In this document: one piece after another, positions 14,791 through 22,829 of the stretch
How positions within the stretch are numbered: the stretch's first letter is position 1
How the letters are laid out: each line of letters begins with the position of its first letter
Source of the DNA: Hyphomicrobiales bacterium
Lineage (GTDB): Bacteria; Pseudomonadota; Alphaproteobacteria; Rhizobiales; Xanthobacteraceae
DNA: 34,493 nt
Reading direction: 5' to 3'
Assembly (NCBI GenBank): GCA_003140315.1
Contig: PLJS01000307.1
Location: 5,944-40,436 of the forward strand
Notes under the pieces: generated by a model
What the model saw: the letters and a program-made list of their open reading frames with translations, nothing else
What the model was told of the DNA's origin: nothing
Database searches by the model: none
Translations under genes and position numbers: made by a program

Positions 14791-14931
14791 CGTCATCCTG
14801 AGGTGGCCGCCGAAGGCGGCCCTCGAAGGATGGCCACGAGTTGGGGCCGTCGCCCTTCGAGGCACCCCCCTCCCTAACCCTCCCCCGCTTGCGGGGGAGG
14901 GAAGGGAGGGGGTGCACCTCAGGGTGACGGG
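14791..14931. repeat. Composite palindromic repeat, one hairpin family nested in another
   Basis: The outer element begins CGTCATCCTGAGGTG (14791-14805) and ends with the inverted form CACCTCAGGGTGACG (14915-14929). After the left arm comes a hairpin with stem GGCCGCC-GAA-GGCGGCC, then CTCGAAGGATGG and its inverted partner CCCTTCGAGG. Between CTTCGAGGC (ending 14863) and GCACCTC (from 14914) sits a separate 50-base hairpin (14864-14913) made of C-runs and G-runs, of the same family as 3105-3137. The uninterrupted outer family recurs at 34413-34493. It occupies the cpaF-tadB gap. Confidence 0.75.
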
Positions 14932-14961
14932 GAGAGTGAGTGACTCGCGGTATCATCACGA

Positions 14962-16365
14962 TCACAACGGCTTCGAGGGATCGAAATAGGCGCCCGGGAT
15001 ATTGATCCCGCGCGCGACGAGCTCGGACAGGAAGCGCGGCCTAACGCCGGTCGCCTGGAAGTGGCCCTCGACCGTGCCGTCGGGCGCGGTACCGGTGCGC
15101 ACGTATTTGTAGATCTCCTGCATCTGCAGGATGTCGCCTTCGAGCCCGGTGATCTCGGCGATCGAGGTAACCTTGCGCTTGCCGTCCGAGAGCCGCTGGA
15201 GCTGCACGATCACCCGAATGGCCGCCGCGATCTGGCCGCGCACGGAGGCGGTCGTCATCGGCATGCCGGCCATGCCGATCATCTGTTCGAGACGCGAGAT
15301 CGCGTCGCGCGGCGTGTTGGCGTGGATGGTGGCCATCGAGCCCTCATGGCCGGTGTTCATGGCCTGGAGCATGTCGAAGGCTTCCTCGCCGCGGCACTCG
15401 CCGAGGATGATGCGGTCGGGCCGCATGCGCAGCGCGTTCTTGACGAGTTCGCGCTGGCGGATTTCGCCCTTCCCTTCGACGTTCGGTGGTCGCGTCTCCA
15501 TGCGCCCGACATGGGGCTGCTGGAGCTGCAACTCGGCCGCGTCCTCGATGGTGACGAGGCGCTCCTTGTCGGAAATGAAGGCCGAGAGGGCGTTGAGCAT
15601 CGTGGTCTTGCCCGAGCCGGTACCGCCCGAGATGATCGACGTGATCCGCGCGTTGACGGCGGCGGCAAGCACCTCGCCCATCGCCGGGCGCAGCGCGCCG
15701 ATGTCGACGAGCTTCTTCATGTTGTAGGGCTTCTTGGAGAACTTGCGGATCGACACCAGCGGGCCGTCGACGGCGATCGGCCGGACCGCAATATTGATGC
15801 GCGAGCCGTCGAGCAGGCGCGCGTCGCACAGCGGCTGCGATTCATCGACGCGGCGGCCGACCGCCGACACGATCTTGTTGACGATGCGCAAGAGGTGCGC
15901 CTCGTCCTTGAAGCGCACAGGCGTCGGCTCCAGCACGCCGGCGCGCTCGACGTAGACGCATTCGTGGCCGTTGATCAGGATGTCGTTGATGCTCGGATCC
16001 TTGAGCAACGGCTCGATCGGCCCCAAGCCGGTCATCTCGTCGATGATCTCGACGACGAAATCGTCGAGCTCCTGCGCGTTCAGCGCGATGCGTTCGGCGA
16101 GCACGTATTGCGCGACGAGGCCCGCGATCTGCCGGCGCGCCTCGCCTTCGGTGACTTTCTCGATCGCCGACAGGTTGATCTCCTCGATCAGCCGCCGATG
16201 CAGCCGCACCTTGGCGTCGAGCAGTTTGTCGCGCTGCGCGGTCGGCTGCGGCGTCGCCTCGGGCTCGGGGCGCGGCAGTTCCTGCACGAGCTGCAGGCTG
16301 AGCGCTTTGATCGGCTCAAGCTCGGGCGCGGCGACGCGGCGTTGCGTGGTGAAGCGGCCGAACAT
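14962..16365 (-). CDS. cpaF: Tad pilus assembly ATPase CpaF/TadA
   Basis: 467 residues, a secretion ATPase of the VirB11/GspE superfamily that drives Flp pilus assembly. An N-terminal Pro-rich region and helical domain (about 1-125) are followed by the N-terminal beta domain ([18 protein letters not shown], 126-143) and the RecA-like core. Walker A is GGTGSGKT (247-254), the Asp box is [11 protein letters not shown] (271-281), Walker B is [12 protein letters not shown] (319-330) and the His box is [12 protein letters not shown] (339-350). All catalytic elements look intact. It starts 18 bases after the cpaE stop and is followed by a repeat-filled gap before tadB. Confidence 0.96.
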   Translation of the reverse strand: MFGRFTTQRRVAAPELEPIKALSLQLVQELPRPEPEATPQPTAQRDKLLDAKVRLHRRLIEEINLSAIEKVTEGEARRQIAGLVAQYVLAERIALNAQELDDFVVEIIDEMTGLGPIEPLLKDPSINDILINGHECVYVERAGVLEPTPVRFKDEAHLLRIVNKIVSAVGRRVDESQPLCDARLLDGSRINIAVRPIAVDGPLVSIRKFSKKPYNMKKLVDIGALRPAMGEVLAAAVNARITSIISGGTGSGKTTMLNALSAFISDKERLVTIEDAAELQLQQPHVGRMETRPPNVEGKGEIRQRELVKNALRMRPDRIILGECRGEEAFDMLQAMNTGHEGSMATIHANTPRDAISRLEQMIGMAGMPMTTASVRGQIAAAIRVIVQLQRLSDGKRKVTSIAEITGLEGDILQMQEIYKYVRTGTAPDGTVEGHFQATGVRPRFLSELVARGINIPGAYFDPSKPL

Positions 16366-16383
16366 GAAACGCGTCTCCGTGAA

Positions 16384-17595
16384 TTAGCGCGCGAAGGCGA
16401 GCTTGCCCTCGGCGGCCGGCGCGGCGCGCACCACAGCCTTGGGGGCGACCGGGGTGATCAGCTTCTTGACCGCCGCCGAGATATTGTTGCCGGCCTTGAC
16501 CTCGTCGAGCGGCACGCCGCGATCGATTGCCTCGCTGACGAGGCGGAAGTTGTTCGGCACCATCAAGGCGAGCGAGTCGCCGAGCGCCTGCTCGATGTCG
16601 GCGCGGCGCAGGCCGGGCCCGAACAGCCGCTGCTCGAAGCGGTTGACGATCACTTCCGGCTTCGGTCCGTCGGCGAGCCGGTCGCGGATCACGCTGACCA
16701 GATGGCGCGCATGTTTGAGGCCCGGCACCGTCATCTCGGTCACGATGAACAGCCGGTTGGAGCCGACCAGCACGCTGTCGGTCCAGGCAAACCAGGTGCG
16801 CGGCACATCGATCACGACGTTGTCGAAGTGCGAGGCGACGAGATCGAGCAGCCGCGTCACCACCTCGAAGTCGAACGAGCGCATCTCGGCCGGCCGGCTC
16901 GGCGCCGCGATCACCTTCAGACCGGAGGGATGCTCGGAGATCATCACCTCGAGCAATTGGCGATCGAGCCTGTCGGGACGCGGCTCGATCTCGTCGAGGT
17001 CGAGCCGTGGCTCGAGGTCGAGGTAGTCGCAGCACGCGCCGTGCTGGAAATCGAGATCGACCAGGCAGGTGGACGAGCGCTCGCCGCCGCCATTCATCAA
17101 TTGCATCGCGGTTTCGATCGCGAGCGTGGTCAGCCCGACGCCGCCCGACGCAGGAAGGAACGTGTGGATGCTCGCCTCGTTGACGGTGCTGGCCTTCGCG
17201 CCTTGTGCGGCGCGCGCGCAGGCGCGCACGAGGTCGAGTGGCGCGACCGGCTTCACCAGAAAGTCGGCGACGCGCATCTGCAGGAGCTGGCGCGCGAGCG
17301 ACATGTCGAATTGAGGGATCGCGACGATCACCGGCGGCGCGCCTGCAAGCCTCTGGGTGAGGGATTGCAGCGCCGCGAGGTCGGCCTCGCGCGTCGGATC
17401 GATGTCGAGGATCACGACGGTCGCGCCGGTCGCGTCGAGCTTGCGTTCGTTGTCGGCGAAGCCGCCGCTGACGATGCTCAGCTCCACCTTGGCATCCATG
17501 CCGAAGGTCGAGCGCAGCAGGCGCTCGAATTCGGCATCGCGGCTCTGCGCCGCGACGCGCGTCTTCGCGGCTTCGGGGTTCGATCGGGCGAACAT
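16384..17595 (-). CDS. cpaE: CpaE-like pilus assembly/localisation ATPase with a degenerate Walker A
   Basis: 403 residues. An N-terminal receiver-like domain without clear phosphorylation site (about 20-130) precedes a MinD/ParA-like P-loop domain (about 143-380). CpaE directs Tad pilus proteins to the cell pole in Caulobacter. The P-loop reads FLPASGGVGLTTLAIETA (147-164): the signature Lys of the deviant Walker A (KGGxGxTT) is Ser150 and the usual second Lys is Leu155. The other MinD-type segments are present (CLVDLDFQHGACCDYLDL, 177-194; FDNVVIDVPRTWFAWTDSVL, 257-276; VIVNRFEQR, 315-323). It may bind nucleotide weakly or not at all. It starts 5 bases before the upstream lipoprotein gene stops being read, in the same operon. 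Confidence 0.88.
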   Translation of the reverse strand: MFARSNPEAAKTRVAAQSRDAEFERLLRSTFGMDAKVELSIVSGGFADNERKLDATGATVVILDIDPTREADLAALQSLTQRLAGAPPVIVAIPQFDMSLARQLLQMRVADFLVKPVAPLDLVRACARAAQGAKASTVNEASIHTFLPASGGVGLTTLAIETAMQLMNGGGERSSTCLVDLDFQHGACCDYLDLEPRLDLDEIEPRPDRLDRQLLEVMISEHPSGLKVIAAPSRPAEMRSFDFEVVTRLLDLVASHFDNVVIDVPRTWFAWTDSVLVGSNRLFIVTEMTVPGLKHARHLVSVIRDRLADGPKPEVIVNRFEQRLFGPGLRRADIEQALGDSLALMVPNNFRLVSEAIDRGVPLDEVKAGNNISAAVKKLITPVAPKAVVRAAPAAEGKLAFAR

Positions 17596-17600
17596 TGGGC

Positions 17601-17939
17601 TTACTTCGATGCCGGCGGCGCCGCCGCCGGCTGCGCCGCGGGGTCGTATTGGACCGACGACGTGCTGGTGCCGCGCGGCGGTGTGACTTTGTTGGTCCGG
17701 TAGCGCTCGACCGCCGACTGCATCCGCTCACCGTCATAGGCGATCTCGCGCCGGGCCGCATGAGCCGGCCACGGGTCGATCGTCTGTGTCGCGATGTTCG
17801 TCGCCACGGCATCTCCGGCCGCGAAGCTGACCGGGTCGCGGCGGTCGGTATACATGTCGCTGACGCAGCCGCCGGCGAGCGTGGTTGCGGCGAGCGCCGC
17901 GATCAGCGCCGCGCGCTTGCCGAATTCAGTTCGCCGCAT
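17601..17939 (-). CDS. Short lipoprotein in the cpaD position of the pilus locus
   Basis: 112 residues. A signal peptide with a lipobox (TTLAGGC, Cys25) is followed by SDMYTDRRDPVSFAAGD, a conserved-looking centre (QTIDPWPAHAARREIAYDGE, then RMQSAVERYRTNKV) and a Pro/Ala/Ser-rich tail. CpaD, the usual gene between cpaC and cpaE, is about twice as long. This protein is either a reduced CpaD or a distinct outer-membrane lipoprotein of the Tad system. ATG 17939 was chosen because the signal peptide starts there; it overlaps the 3' end of cpaC by 14 bases, which suggests translational coupling. The cpaE start follows 5 bases after its stop. The function as a secretin-associated lipoprotein is inferred from position only. 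Confidence 0.72.
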   Translation of the reverse strand: MRRTEFGKRAALIAALAATTLAGGCVSDMYTDRRDPVSFAAGDAVATNIATQTIDPWPAHAARREIAYDGERMQSAVERYRTNKVTPPRGTSTSSVQYDPAAQPAAAPPASK

Positions 17940-19338
17940 AGTCCGCTCCCTTGCGCACGTCGAGGATATGGCCGACCGCGGGCGGGGCACCGTTCGGGCC
18001 GCCCTTGAGCTTGCGCTTCATCGCCGGCGTGATCTCGGCCTGGCCGAGCCCGAAGAACTCCGAATCGTTCGCCGGCTTCGGCGTATCGAGCGGCGTGCGC
18101 AGCACGTCGCCGGGGCGCGCCGGACGCACGAGACGCGGCGTGACGATGATGACGAGATCGGTCTCCTTCCTCTGATAGGAGGCGCTGCGCATCAGCGCGC
18201 CGATCACCGGCAGGTCGCCAAGCCAGGGAAGCTGCTGCTGGTCGGTCGAGTTGGTCGACTGCAGCAGGCCTGCGATCGCGAAACTTTGGCCGTCGCGCAG
18301 CTCCACCGTGGTGTTGGCGCGGCGTACGATCAGCGCCGGGATCGTGACCGAGCCGACCGTGATCACGGTCGTCGGGTCGATCTGGCTCACCTCCGGCTCG
18401 ATCTTGAGATTGATCAGGCCGTCGCTCAGCACCGTCGGCGTGAAGGCGAGGCCGACGCCGTATTTCTTGAACTCGACCGTGACCTGGCCGAGATTCGACG
18501 CCACGGGAATCGGGAATTCGCCGCCCGCCAGGAAGCTCGCGGTGTCGCCCGACAGCGCGATGAGATTGGGTTCCGCGAGGCGGCGGACGACGCCGCGCTC
18601 CTCCAGCGCCCGGATCAGCGGGTCCGCCTCGACGCCGTTGCCGAGCAGCTTGCCGACGATCGTGCCGAACGGCGCGGAGCCGGAGATCAGCCCCGGCGTG
18701 CCGAGAGTGGCGGTGAAGTTGTTCGCCACGACGTTCCAGTTGACGCCGAGCTCGCGCGAGGCCGAGCGGGATGCCTCGACGAAACGCACTTCCAGCAGCA
18801 CTTGCTGCGGTGACGCCACGCGCACCGAATTGATGACGTCGGTGCCGAACTGCTTGGCGATGGTCAGCGCCTTGTCGAGCGTGACCGCGTCGGGCGCTGA
18901 ACCCGACAGCATGATACGGCCGTTGACCGAGGACACGCGGAAGCGCGCCTGCGGGAAGCGCTGCGCGAGCTCGCTGCCGAGCCGCGAGGTGTCGTAGGAG
19001 ACCTCGATGTCGAACACGCCGACCAGCCTCTTGCCCTCGGCATAGACCGAGACGCGCGTGGTGCCGATCTTCTTGCCGAGGATCGAAAGCGAGCGGTCCG
19101 TCATCGGGATCGCGTCGGCGACCTCCGGATCGGACACGATCACCTCGCCGAAGCTTGTCTCGGTGCGCACGCTCTCGGACTTGCCCAGCGAGATCTTCAC
19201 CGTCGCGGAGGTCCGCGACGCGGTCAGCTCGATCTCTCGTGCTTGCGCCGGGCAGAACATGCCGGCCGCGAGCGGCGTCATCGTCAGCGCGAGCAGCAGA
19301 GCTGCACGCGGCATGCGCCTGTTCGTGAACTCGTTCAT
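17926..19338 (-). CDS. cpaC: Tad pilus outer-membrane secretin CpaC/RcpA
   Basis: 470 residues with a signal peptide (about 1-33, ending AQA). An N-terminal secretin/pilus domain includes ISLGKSESVRTETSFGEVIV and VSDPEVADAIPMTDRSLSIL. A BON-like segment (about 125-170, RVSSVNGRIMLSGSAPDAVT) follows, and then the secretin domain (about 180-415) with VLLEVRFVEASRSASRELGV, ALEERGVVRRLAEPNLIALS and GGEFPIPV. It forms the outer-membrane channel through which the Flp pilus leaves the cell. The ATG at 19338 follows AAGGGGAC at 7 bases. A frame open to 20241 lies across cpaB and is not part of the gene. It starts 20 bases after the cpaB stop. Confidence 0.94.
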   Translation of the reverse strand: MNEFTNRRMPRAALLLALTMTPLAAGMFCPAQAREIELTASRTSATVKISLGKSESVRTETSFGEVIVSDPEVADAIPMTDRSLSILGKKIGTTRVSVYAEGKRLVGVFDIEVSYDTSRLGSELAQRFPQARFRVSSVNGRIMLSGSAPDAVTLDKALTIAKQFGTDVINSVRVASPQQVLLEVRFVEASRSASRELGVNWNVVANNFTATLGTPGLISGSAPFGTIVGKLLGNGVEADPLIRALEERGVVRRLAEPNLIALSGDTASFLAGGEFPIPVASNLGQVTVEFKKYGVGLAFTPTVLSDGLINLKIEPEVSQIDPTTVITVGSVTIPALIVRRANTTVELRDGQSFAIAGLLQSTNSTDQQQLPWLGDLPVIGALMRSASYQRKETDLVIIVTPRLVRPARPGDVLRTPLDTPKPANDSEFFGLGQAEITPAMKRKLKGGPNGAPPAVGHILDVRKGADYAAN

Positions 19339-19358
19339 CGCCGTCCCCTTGCCCCGTT

Positions 19359-20228
19359 TCAAGGCTTTGCCGAAAGCTGCGTGCTGCCGTCGCGCCATTC
19401 GGCGTCTTCCGTCGGCACGTTGTATTCCTGCTTCTGCGCCGCGCGCGTCACCGAGACCTTGGCGAAGCGTTTGGCCTCCGGACTGCGCTGCATCACTTCG
19501 GTTTGCGTGAGATCGCTCGTGGTGATGCGCCGGGTCGTGTCGACATTGAGCTCGCCCGCGCGGCGCAGCATCAGCGAGAGATTGCCGAGCGACGCCGCGA
19601 GCGCGATCTTCTGCGCGCCGACGGTGTCGACCTCGAGCGTGACCGCCTTGACGACGGTCGGCTTGTCGCTCGCGTCGTCCGCAAGCTGGTCGACGGCGAG
19701 CACGCGCGCGTTCTGCAGCACCACGTCGTTCATGCCGGTGGTGCGCTCGGCCTGGCGCGTGAGCAGCACGTCGACGCGGTCGCCCGGCAGCACGAAGCCC
19801 GCGACGCCTTCGACGTCGTTGACGCGCACCGTGACGGCGCGCATGCCGTCCTGGATCACCGCCGAAAGCGTCGCCTTCTGCCCCGGTCCCGTCACCTTGG
19901 TGCGCAGGATCGGCTCGTTGCGCTCGATCGAGGCGAGCACGATGCGCTTCTCGCCGGTCGTCAGTTCGGCGATCGAACCGAACGTGCCGGTCGGGATTGC
20001 CTCCTCGGGCCAGGCGACCTCGCGCAGATTGTCCGGCACAACGTGTGCGCCGAAGCGCAGCGGCCCCGTCGCCACAACGATCGTTCGCGAGGCGACCGGC
20101 TTTGCCCTCGGTTCGGCCACCTTCGAGCGCAGCTCGGCCTGGTAGCTCAGCCAGGATTGCGCGACGAATACGGCGATGAGGCCGAACACGACGGCAATGC
20201 CGACCATAACAATGGTGTTCTTGCGCAA
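19359..20228 (-). CDS. cpaB: Tad pilus assembly protein CpaB/RcpC
   Basis: 289 residues. A single N-terminal membrane helix (about 7-26) is followed by an SAF-type domain (TIVVATGPLRFGAHVVPDNL, about 49-68) and the RcpC/CpaB core (AVTVRVNDVEGVAGFVLPGD, about 131-150, then RVDVLLTR). It is a periplasmic protein anchored in the inner membrane that works with the CpaC secretin. The start is a TTG at 20228 with GTGGGGCTGG just upstream; an ATG seven codons in (20207) would cut into the helix start. It is the first gene of the minus-strand pilus operon. No flp pilin or cpaA peptidase gene precedes it in the 330 bases before the divergent gene. Confidence 0.93.
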   Translation of the reverse strand: MRKNTIVMVGIAVVFGLIAVFVAQSWLSYQAELRSKVAEPRAKPVASRTIVVATGPLRFGAHVVPDNLREVAWPEEAIPTGTFGSIAELTTGEKRIVLASIERNEPILRTKVTGPGQKATLSAVIQDGMRAVTVRVNDVEGVAGFVLPGDRVDVLLTRQAERTTGMNDVVLQNARVLAVDQLADDASDKPTVVKAVTLEVDTVGAQKIALAASLGNLSLMLRRAGELNVDTTRRITTSDLTQTEVMQRSPEAKRFAKVSVTRAAQKQEYNVPTEDAEWRDGSTQLSAKP

Positions 20229-20558
20229 CGCCCAGCCCCACGGTTCAACGTTCTAATTGTTTTTGCGTAGGTGAAACTGCGCCGTGAAGCTGAATCCTTC
20301 CTGAAGTTTCGCCCCTGCCTCGAAGACGTCGTTTATGGGCGTTTAAGAGAACGGCTCGATAGCGTGTCGAATGCCGACGGCTTTCGGGCGCGTCCTCACC
20401 GCGATACCGCTTGGATGCCTCGCCGCTTGCGCGCGAGGGCCGAAAGCGATGCGTAGTTAATCTTACGTATTTTAACCTAATCGCGGCTCCCGCCGAGACT
20501 GTTTCTAAAAACCTGCCATCCACCATGGCCCCGTTTTGTAACAGGGGCTGTGCATTCG
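20229..20558. other. Divergent intergenic region between cpaB and the tadG-like gene
   Basis: About 330 bases with no credible gene on either strand. It must hold the promoters for the cpaB operon (minus) and the TadG-like gene (plus). The most AT-rich part is 20454-20485 (AGTTAATCTTACG and TTTTAACCTAATC), with two TTAA tetramers 11 bases apart. A second AT-rich run lies at 20250-20266. AGGGG at 20543-20547 is the probable ribosome site of the TadG-like gene. No promoter can be assigned with confidence. Confidence 0.45.
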
Positions 20559-21776
20559 ATGTTGTGGTCTCGCTTTCTCGCGGACCGGCGCGGCAGCGCC
20601 GTCCCGATGTTCACGCTTGCGATCGTGCCGATCATCGGCCTTGTCGGCGCGGCGGTCGATTACAGTCGAGGCAATTCGGCGCGCACGTCGATGCTCGCGG
20701 CGATCGACGCGACCGCGTTGATGCTGTCGAGAGACGCGCAGACGATGACGGCGCCGCAGATTACGCAAAAGGCCACGGCCTACTTCACCGCGCAGTTCAA
20801 TCACCCCGAAGTCGCGAACCTTCAGGTCACCGCGACCTTGATCAGTCCGCAGGCCGGCAGCTTCACGCTCACGGTCGCGGCAAGCGGCGAGGTTCCGACC
20901 ACCTTCACCAAGGTGCTCGGCCAGACGGAGCTCAATATTTCTGCAACGGCCTCCGTGCAGTGGGGCATCAAGAAGCTCGAGCTTGCGCTGGTGCTCGATA
21001 ATACCGGCTCGATGGCGCAGAACGGCAAGCTCACGCAGCTCAAGAGCGCCGCGCATAACCTCCTGACAACGTTGCAGACTGCGGCGAAGCAGTTGGGGGA
21101 TGTCAAGATCGCGATCATTCCGTTCGACACGATGGTGAATCCCGGCACGACCTATGCGAGCCAGACCTGGCTCGACTACACCGTGAACAAGATCAAGCAG
21201 AACCAATGGACCGGCTGCGTGATCGACCGCGACCAGCCGAACGACACGCTGGACACGGCGCCGACCACCTCCAACATCCACACGCTGTTTCCGGCCGCGC
21301 AGTGCGCCAACGGGCTCACCACGCTGATTCCGCTGACCGACGTGCTCGACTCCACCGGCTGGACCAATCTCAACAGCAAGATCGACGCGATGACGGCGGC
21401 TGGAAATACCAACGTGACGATTGGGCTCATTTGGGGCTGGCACGCGTTGACGCCGAACCAGCCGCTGCCCGAGGGTAGCGATCCGGAGCCGGACAAGGAC
21501 AAGGTGATCGTGCTCCTGACCGACGGCACCAATACGCAAAATCGCTGGTCGTCGAGCGAGTCGAGTATCGACGCGCGCACGTCGCTTGCCTGCACCAACG
21601 CCAAGGCGGCCAATATCAAGATCTATACGGTGCGCGTGCTCGACGGCAATGCGACGCTGTTGAGCGACTGCGCCACCAATCCGAGCATGTATTACGACGT
21701 GCAGCAGGCGACGCAGCTCAACGCGGTTTTCTCGTCGATCGCGCAGAACCTCGCGAATTTGAGGATTGCGAAGTAG
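20559..21776 (+). CDS. TadG-like pilus-associated protein with a von Willebrand factor A domain
   Basis: 405 residues. The N-terminus is of the TadE/TadG type: a basic segment (RFLADRRGSAVPMF) then one hydrophobic helix (about 17-37, AIVPIIGLVGAAVDYSRG). The Ala/Thr-rich extracellular part that follows includes SARTSMLAAIDATALML. A VWA domain begins near residue 145 with LALVLDNTGSMAQ, a MIDAS-type metal motif, and continues to KVIVLLTDGTNTQN. Such proteins are exported with the Tad machine and may act in adhesion or pilus anchoring. An in-frame GTG at 20550 is possible but only 2 bases from the AGGGG ribosome site, so ATG 20559 was chosen. It is divergent from cpaB and therefore separately transcribed. 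Usual tadE/tadF neighbours are missing. Confidence 0.85.
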   Translation: MLWSRFLADRRGSAVPMFTLAIVPIIGLVGAAVDYSRGNSARTSMLAAIDATALMLSRDAQTMTAPQITQKATAYFTAQFNHPEVANLQVTATLISPQAGSFTLTVAASGEVPTTFTKVLGQTELNISATASVQWGIKKLELALVLDNTGSMAQNGKLTQLKSAAHNLLTTLQTAAKQLGDVKIAIIPFDTMVNPGTTYASQTWLDYTVNKIKQNQWTGCVIDRDQPNDTLDTAPTTSNIHTLFPAAQCANGLTTLIPLTDVLDSTGWTNLNSKIDAMTAAGNTNVTIGLIWGWHALTPNQPLPEGSDPEPDKDKVIVLLTDGTNTQNRWSSSESSIDARTSLACTNAKAANIKIYTVRVLDGNATLLSDCATNPSMYYDVQQATQLNAVFSSIAQNLANLRIAK

Positions 21777-21845
21777 GGCGGGTTAGCCGAAGGCGTAACC
21801 CGCCGTCTCACATGAACATGGCGGATTACGCTGCGCTAATCCGCC
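21777..21845. repeat. Twin REP-like hairpins between convergent genes
   Basis: Two related stem-loops lie side by side. The first has arms GGCGGGTTA (21777-21785) and TAACCCGCC (21796-21804). The second has arms GGCGGATTA (21820-21828) and TAATCCGCC (21837-21845). Both stems are perfect and differ from each other by one compensated base pair. They fill the gap between the TadG-like gene stop and the tupA stop and probably end transcription in both directions. REP/BIME-type pairs of this sequence are common in rhizobial relatives. Confidence 0.7.
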
Positions 21846-21871
21846 CCGCGTAGTTGCGAAGTAGGAGACAC

Positions 21872-22696
21872 TCACGCGCCCGGCGCACCCGCGTTCGGGA
21901 AGAACAACTGCTTGCCGTCGATCTTGTAGTCGGCGATCGCCTTCTGGCCTTCCGGTGAGACGAGCCAGTTGATGAATTGCTGGCCGAGATCGGCCTTCAC
22001 GTGCGGATGCTTGGCCGGGTTCACCAGCATCACGCCATATTGGTTGAACAGGCGCTTGTCGCCCTCGACCAGGATCGCCAGATCGCCCTTGTTCTTGAAG
22101 GAAAGCCATGTCCCGCGGTCGGACAGCACGTAGGCGTTGGCGGCGCCCGCGGTATTGAGTGCGGCCCCCATGCCTTGGCCGATCGATTTGTACCAAGGCC
22201 CTTTCGCTTGCTCGATATCGATGCCGCAATCCTTCCAGAGCGCAAGCTCCGCCGCGTGCGTGCCGGACCTGTCGCCGCGCGAGATGAACACGGCCTGCGT
22301 CGCGACGATCGCCTTCAGCGCAGTCTCAATGTCCAGCCCCTTGATGCCGACCGGATCGCTCGCAGGCCCGATCAGCACGAAATCGTTGAACATCACGGGG
22401 AAGCGCTTCACGCCGAAGCCCTCGGCGAGGAATTTCTCCTCTTGCGCCTTCGCGTGCACGAACACCACGTCGGCATCGCCGCGCCGCGCCGTGTCGAGCG
22501 CCTGACCGGTGCCTTGCGCGATCACCTTCACGTCGATGCCGGTCTTGGCCTTGAAGATCGGCAGGATATGGCTGAACAGTCCGGAGTCCTGCGTCGATGT
22601 GGTCGAGGCGACGACGATTGATTTGTCTTGTGCGAGGGCAGGGGTGGCGATGGCTGCGACGAACGCGAGGCCGAGAAGTACGCGGCGGCTGATCAT
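21872..22696 (-). CDS. tupA: Tungstate-binding periplasmic protein TupA
   Basis: 274 residues with a signal peptide (MISRRVLLGLAFVAAIATPA, cleavage after ALA). The oxyanion-binding motif near the mature N-terminus reads VASTTSTQDSGLF, the TupA-type TTTS variant with Ser first. GTGQALDTARRGDADVVFVH and SRGDRSGTHAAE are also characteristic of TupA and separate it from ModA and from WtpA. It captures tungstate (or molybdate less tightly) for the importer. The start at 22696 has an excellent ribosome site (GGAGGAG, 5 bases away); an in-frame ATG at 22828 runs through a repeat and is not credible. It is the last gene of tupB-tupC-tupA, with a repeat-bearing 133-base gap before it. Confidence 0.92.
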   Translation of the reverse strand: MISRRVLLGLAFVAAIATPALAQDKSIVVASTTSTQDSGLFSHILPIFKAKTGIDVKVIAQGTGQALDTARRGDADVVFVHAKAQEEKFLAEGFGVKRFPVMFNDFVLIGPASDPVGIKGLDIETALKAIVATQAVFISRGDRSGTHAAELALWKDCGIDIEQAKGPWYKSIGQGMGAALNTAGAANAYVLSDRGTWLSFKNKGDLAILVEGDKRLFNQYGVMLVNPAKHPHVKADLGQQFINWLVSPEGQKAIADYKIDGKQLFFPNAGAPGA

Positions 22697-22721
22697 TTTG
22701 CTCCTCCGGTTCAATTGCGCT

Positions 22722-22808
22722 CCGTCATGCCCGGCCTTGTGCCGGGCATCCACGTCTTTGGTGCCGCGAGCAAGACGTGGATGGCCGGGACAAGCCCGGC
22801 CATGACGG
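22722..22808. repeat. Large intergenic palindromic repeat inside the tup operon
   Basis: The ends CCGTCATG (22722-22729) and CATGACGG (22801-22808) are inverted copies. Inside lie a GCCCGG/CCGGGC hairpin, a long stem CATCCACGTCTT (22747-22758) with AAGACGTGGATG (22772-22783), and a second GGCCGGG/CCCGGCC hairpin. The whole can fold as one long cruciform-like stem. It is a repeat type common in Bradyrhizobium relatives; a half-size relative lies at 26087-26107. It sits between tupC and tupA, where it could set the relative level of the binding protein. Confidence 0.75.
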
Positions 22809-22829
22809 ACGTGAGATGGTTCGATCATT

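Noticed and set aside
15061-17703. 880-codon open frame on the plus strand across cpaF and cpaE
   Set aside because: It is the mirror of two well-supported minus-strand genes in GC-rich DNA. Its product is an Arg/Asp/His/Leu-rich sequence without any domain, as expected for antisense frames here.
20456-20474. Two TTAA tetramers that recall a CtrA site in front of the TadG-like gene
   Set aside because: CtrA sites are TTAA-N7-TTAA. Here the spacing is 11, so only a half-site (TTAACC) could be argued.
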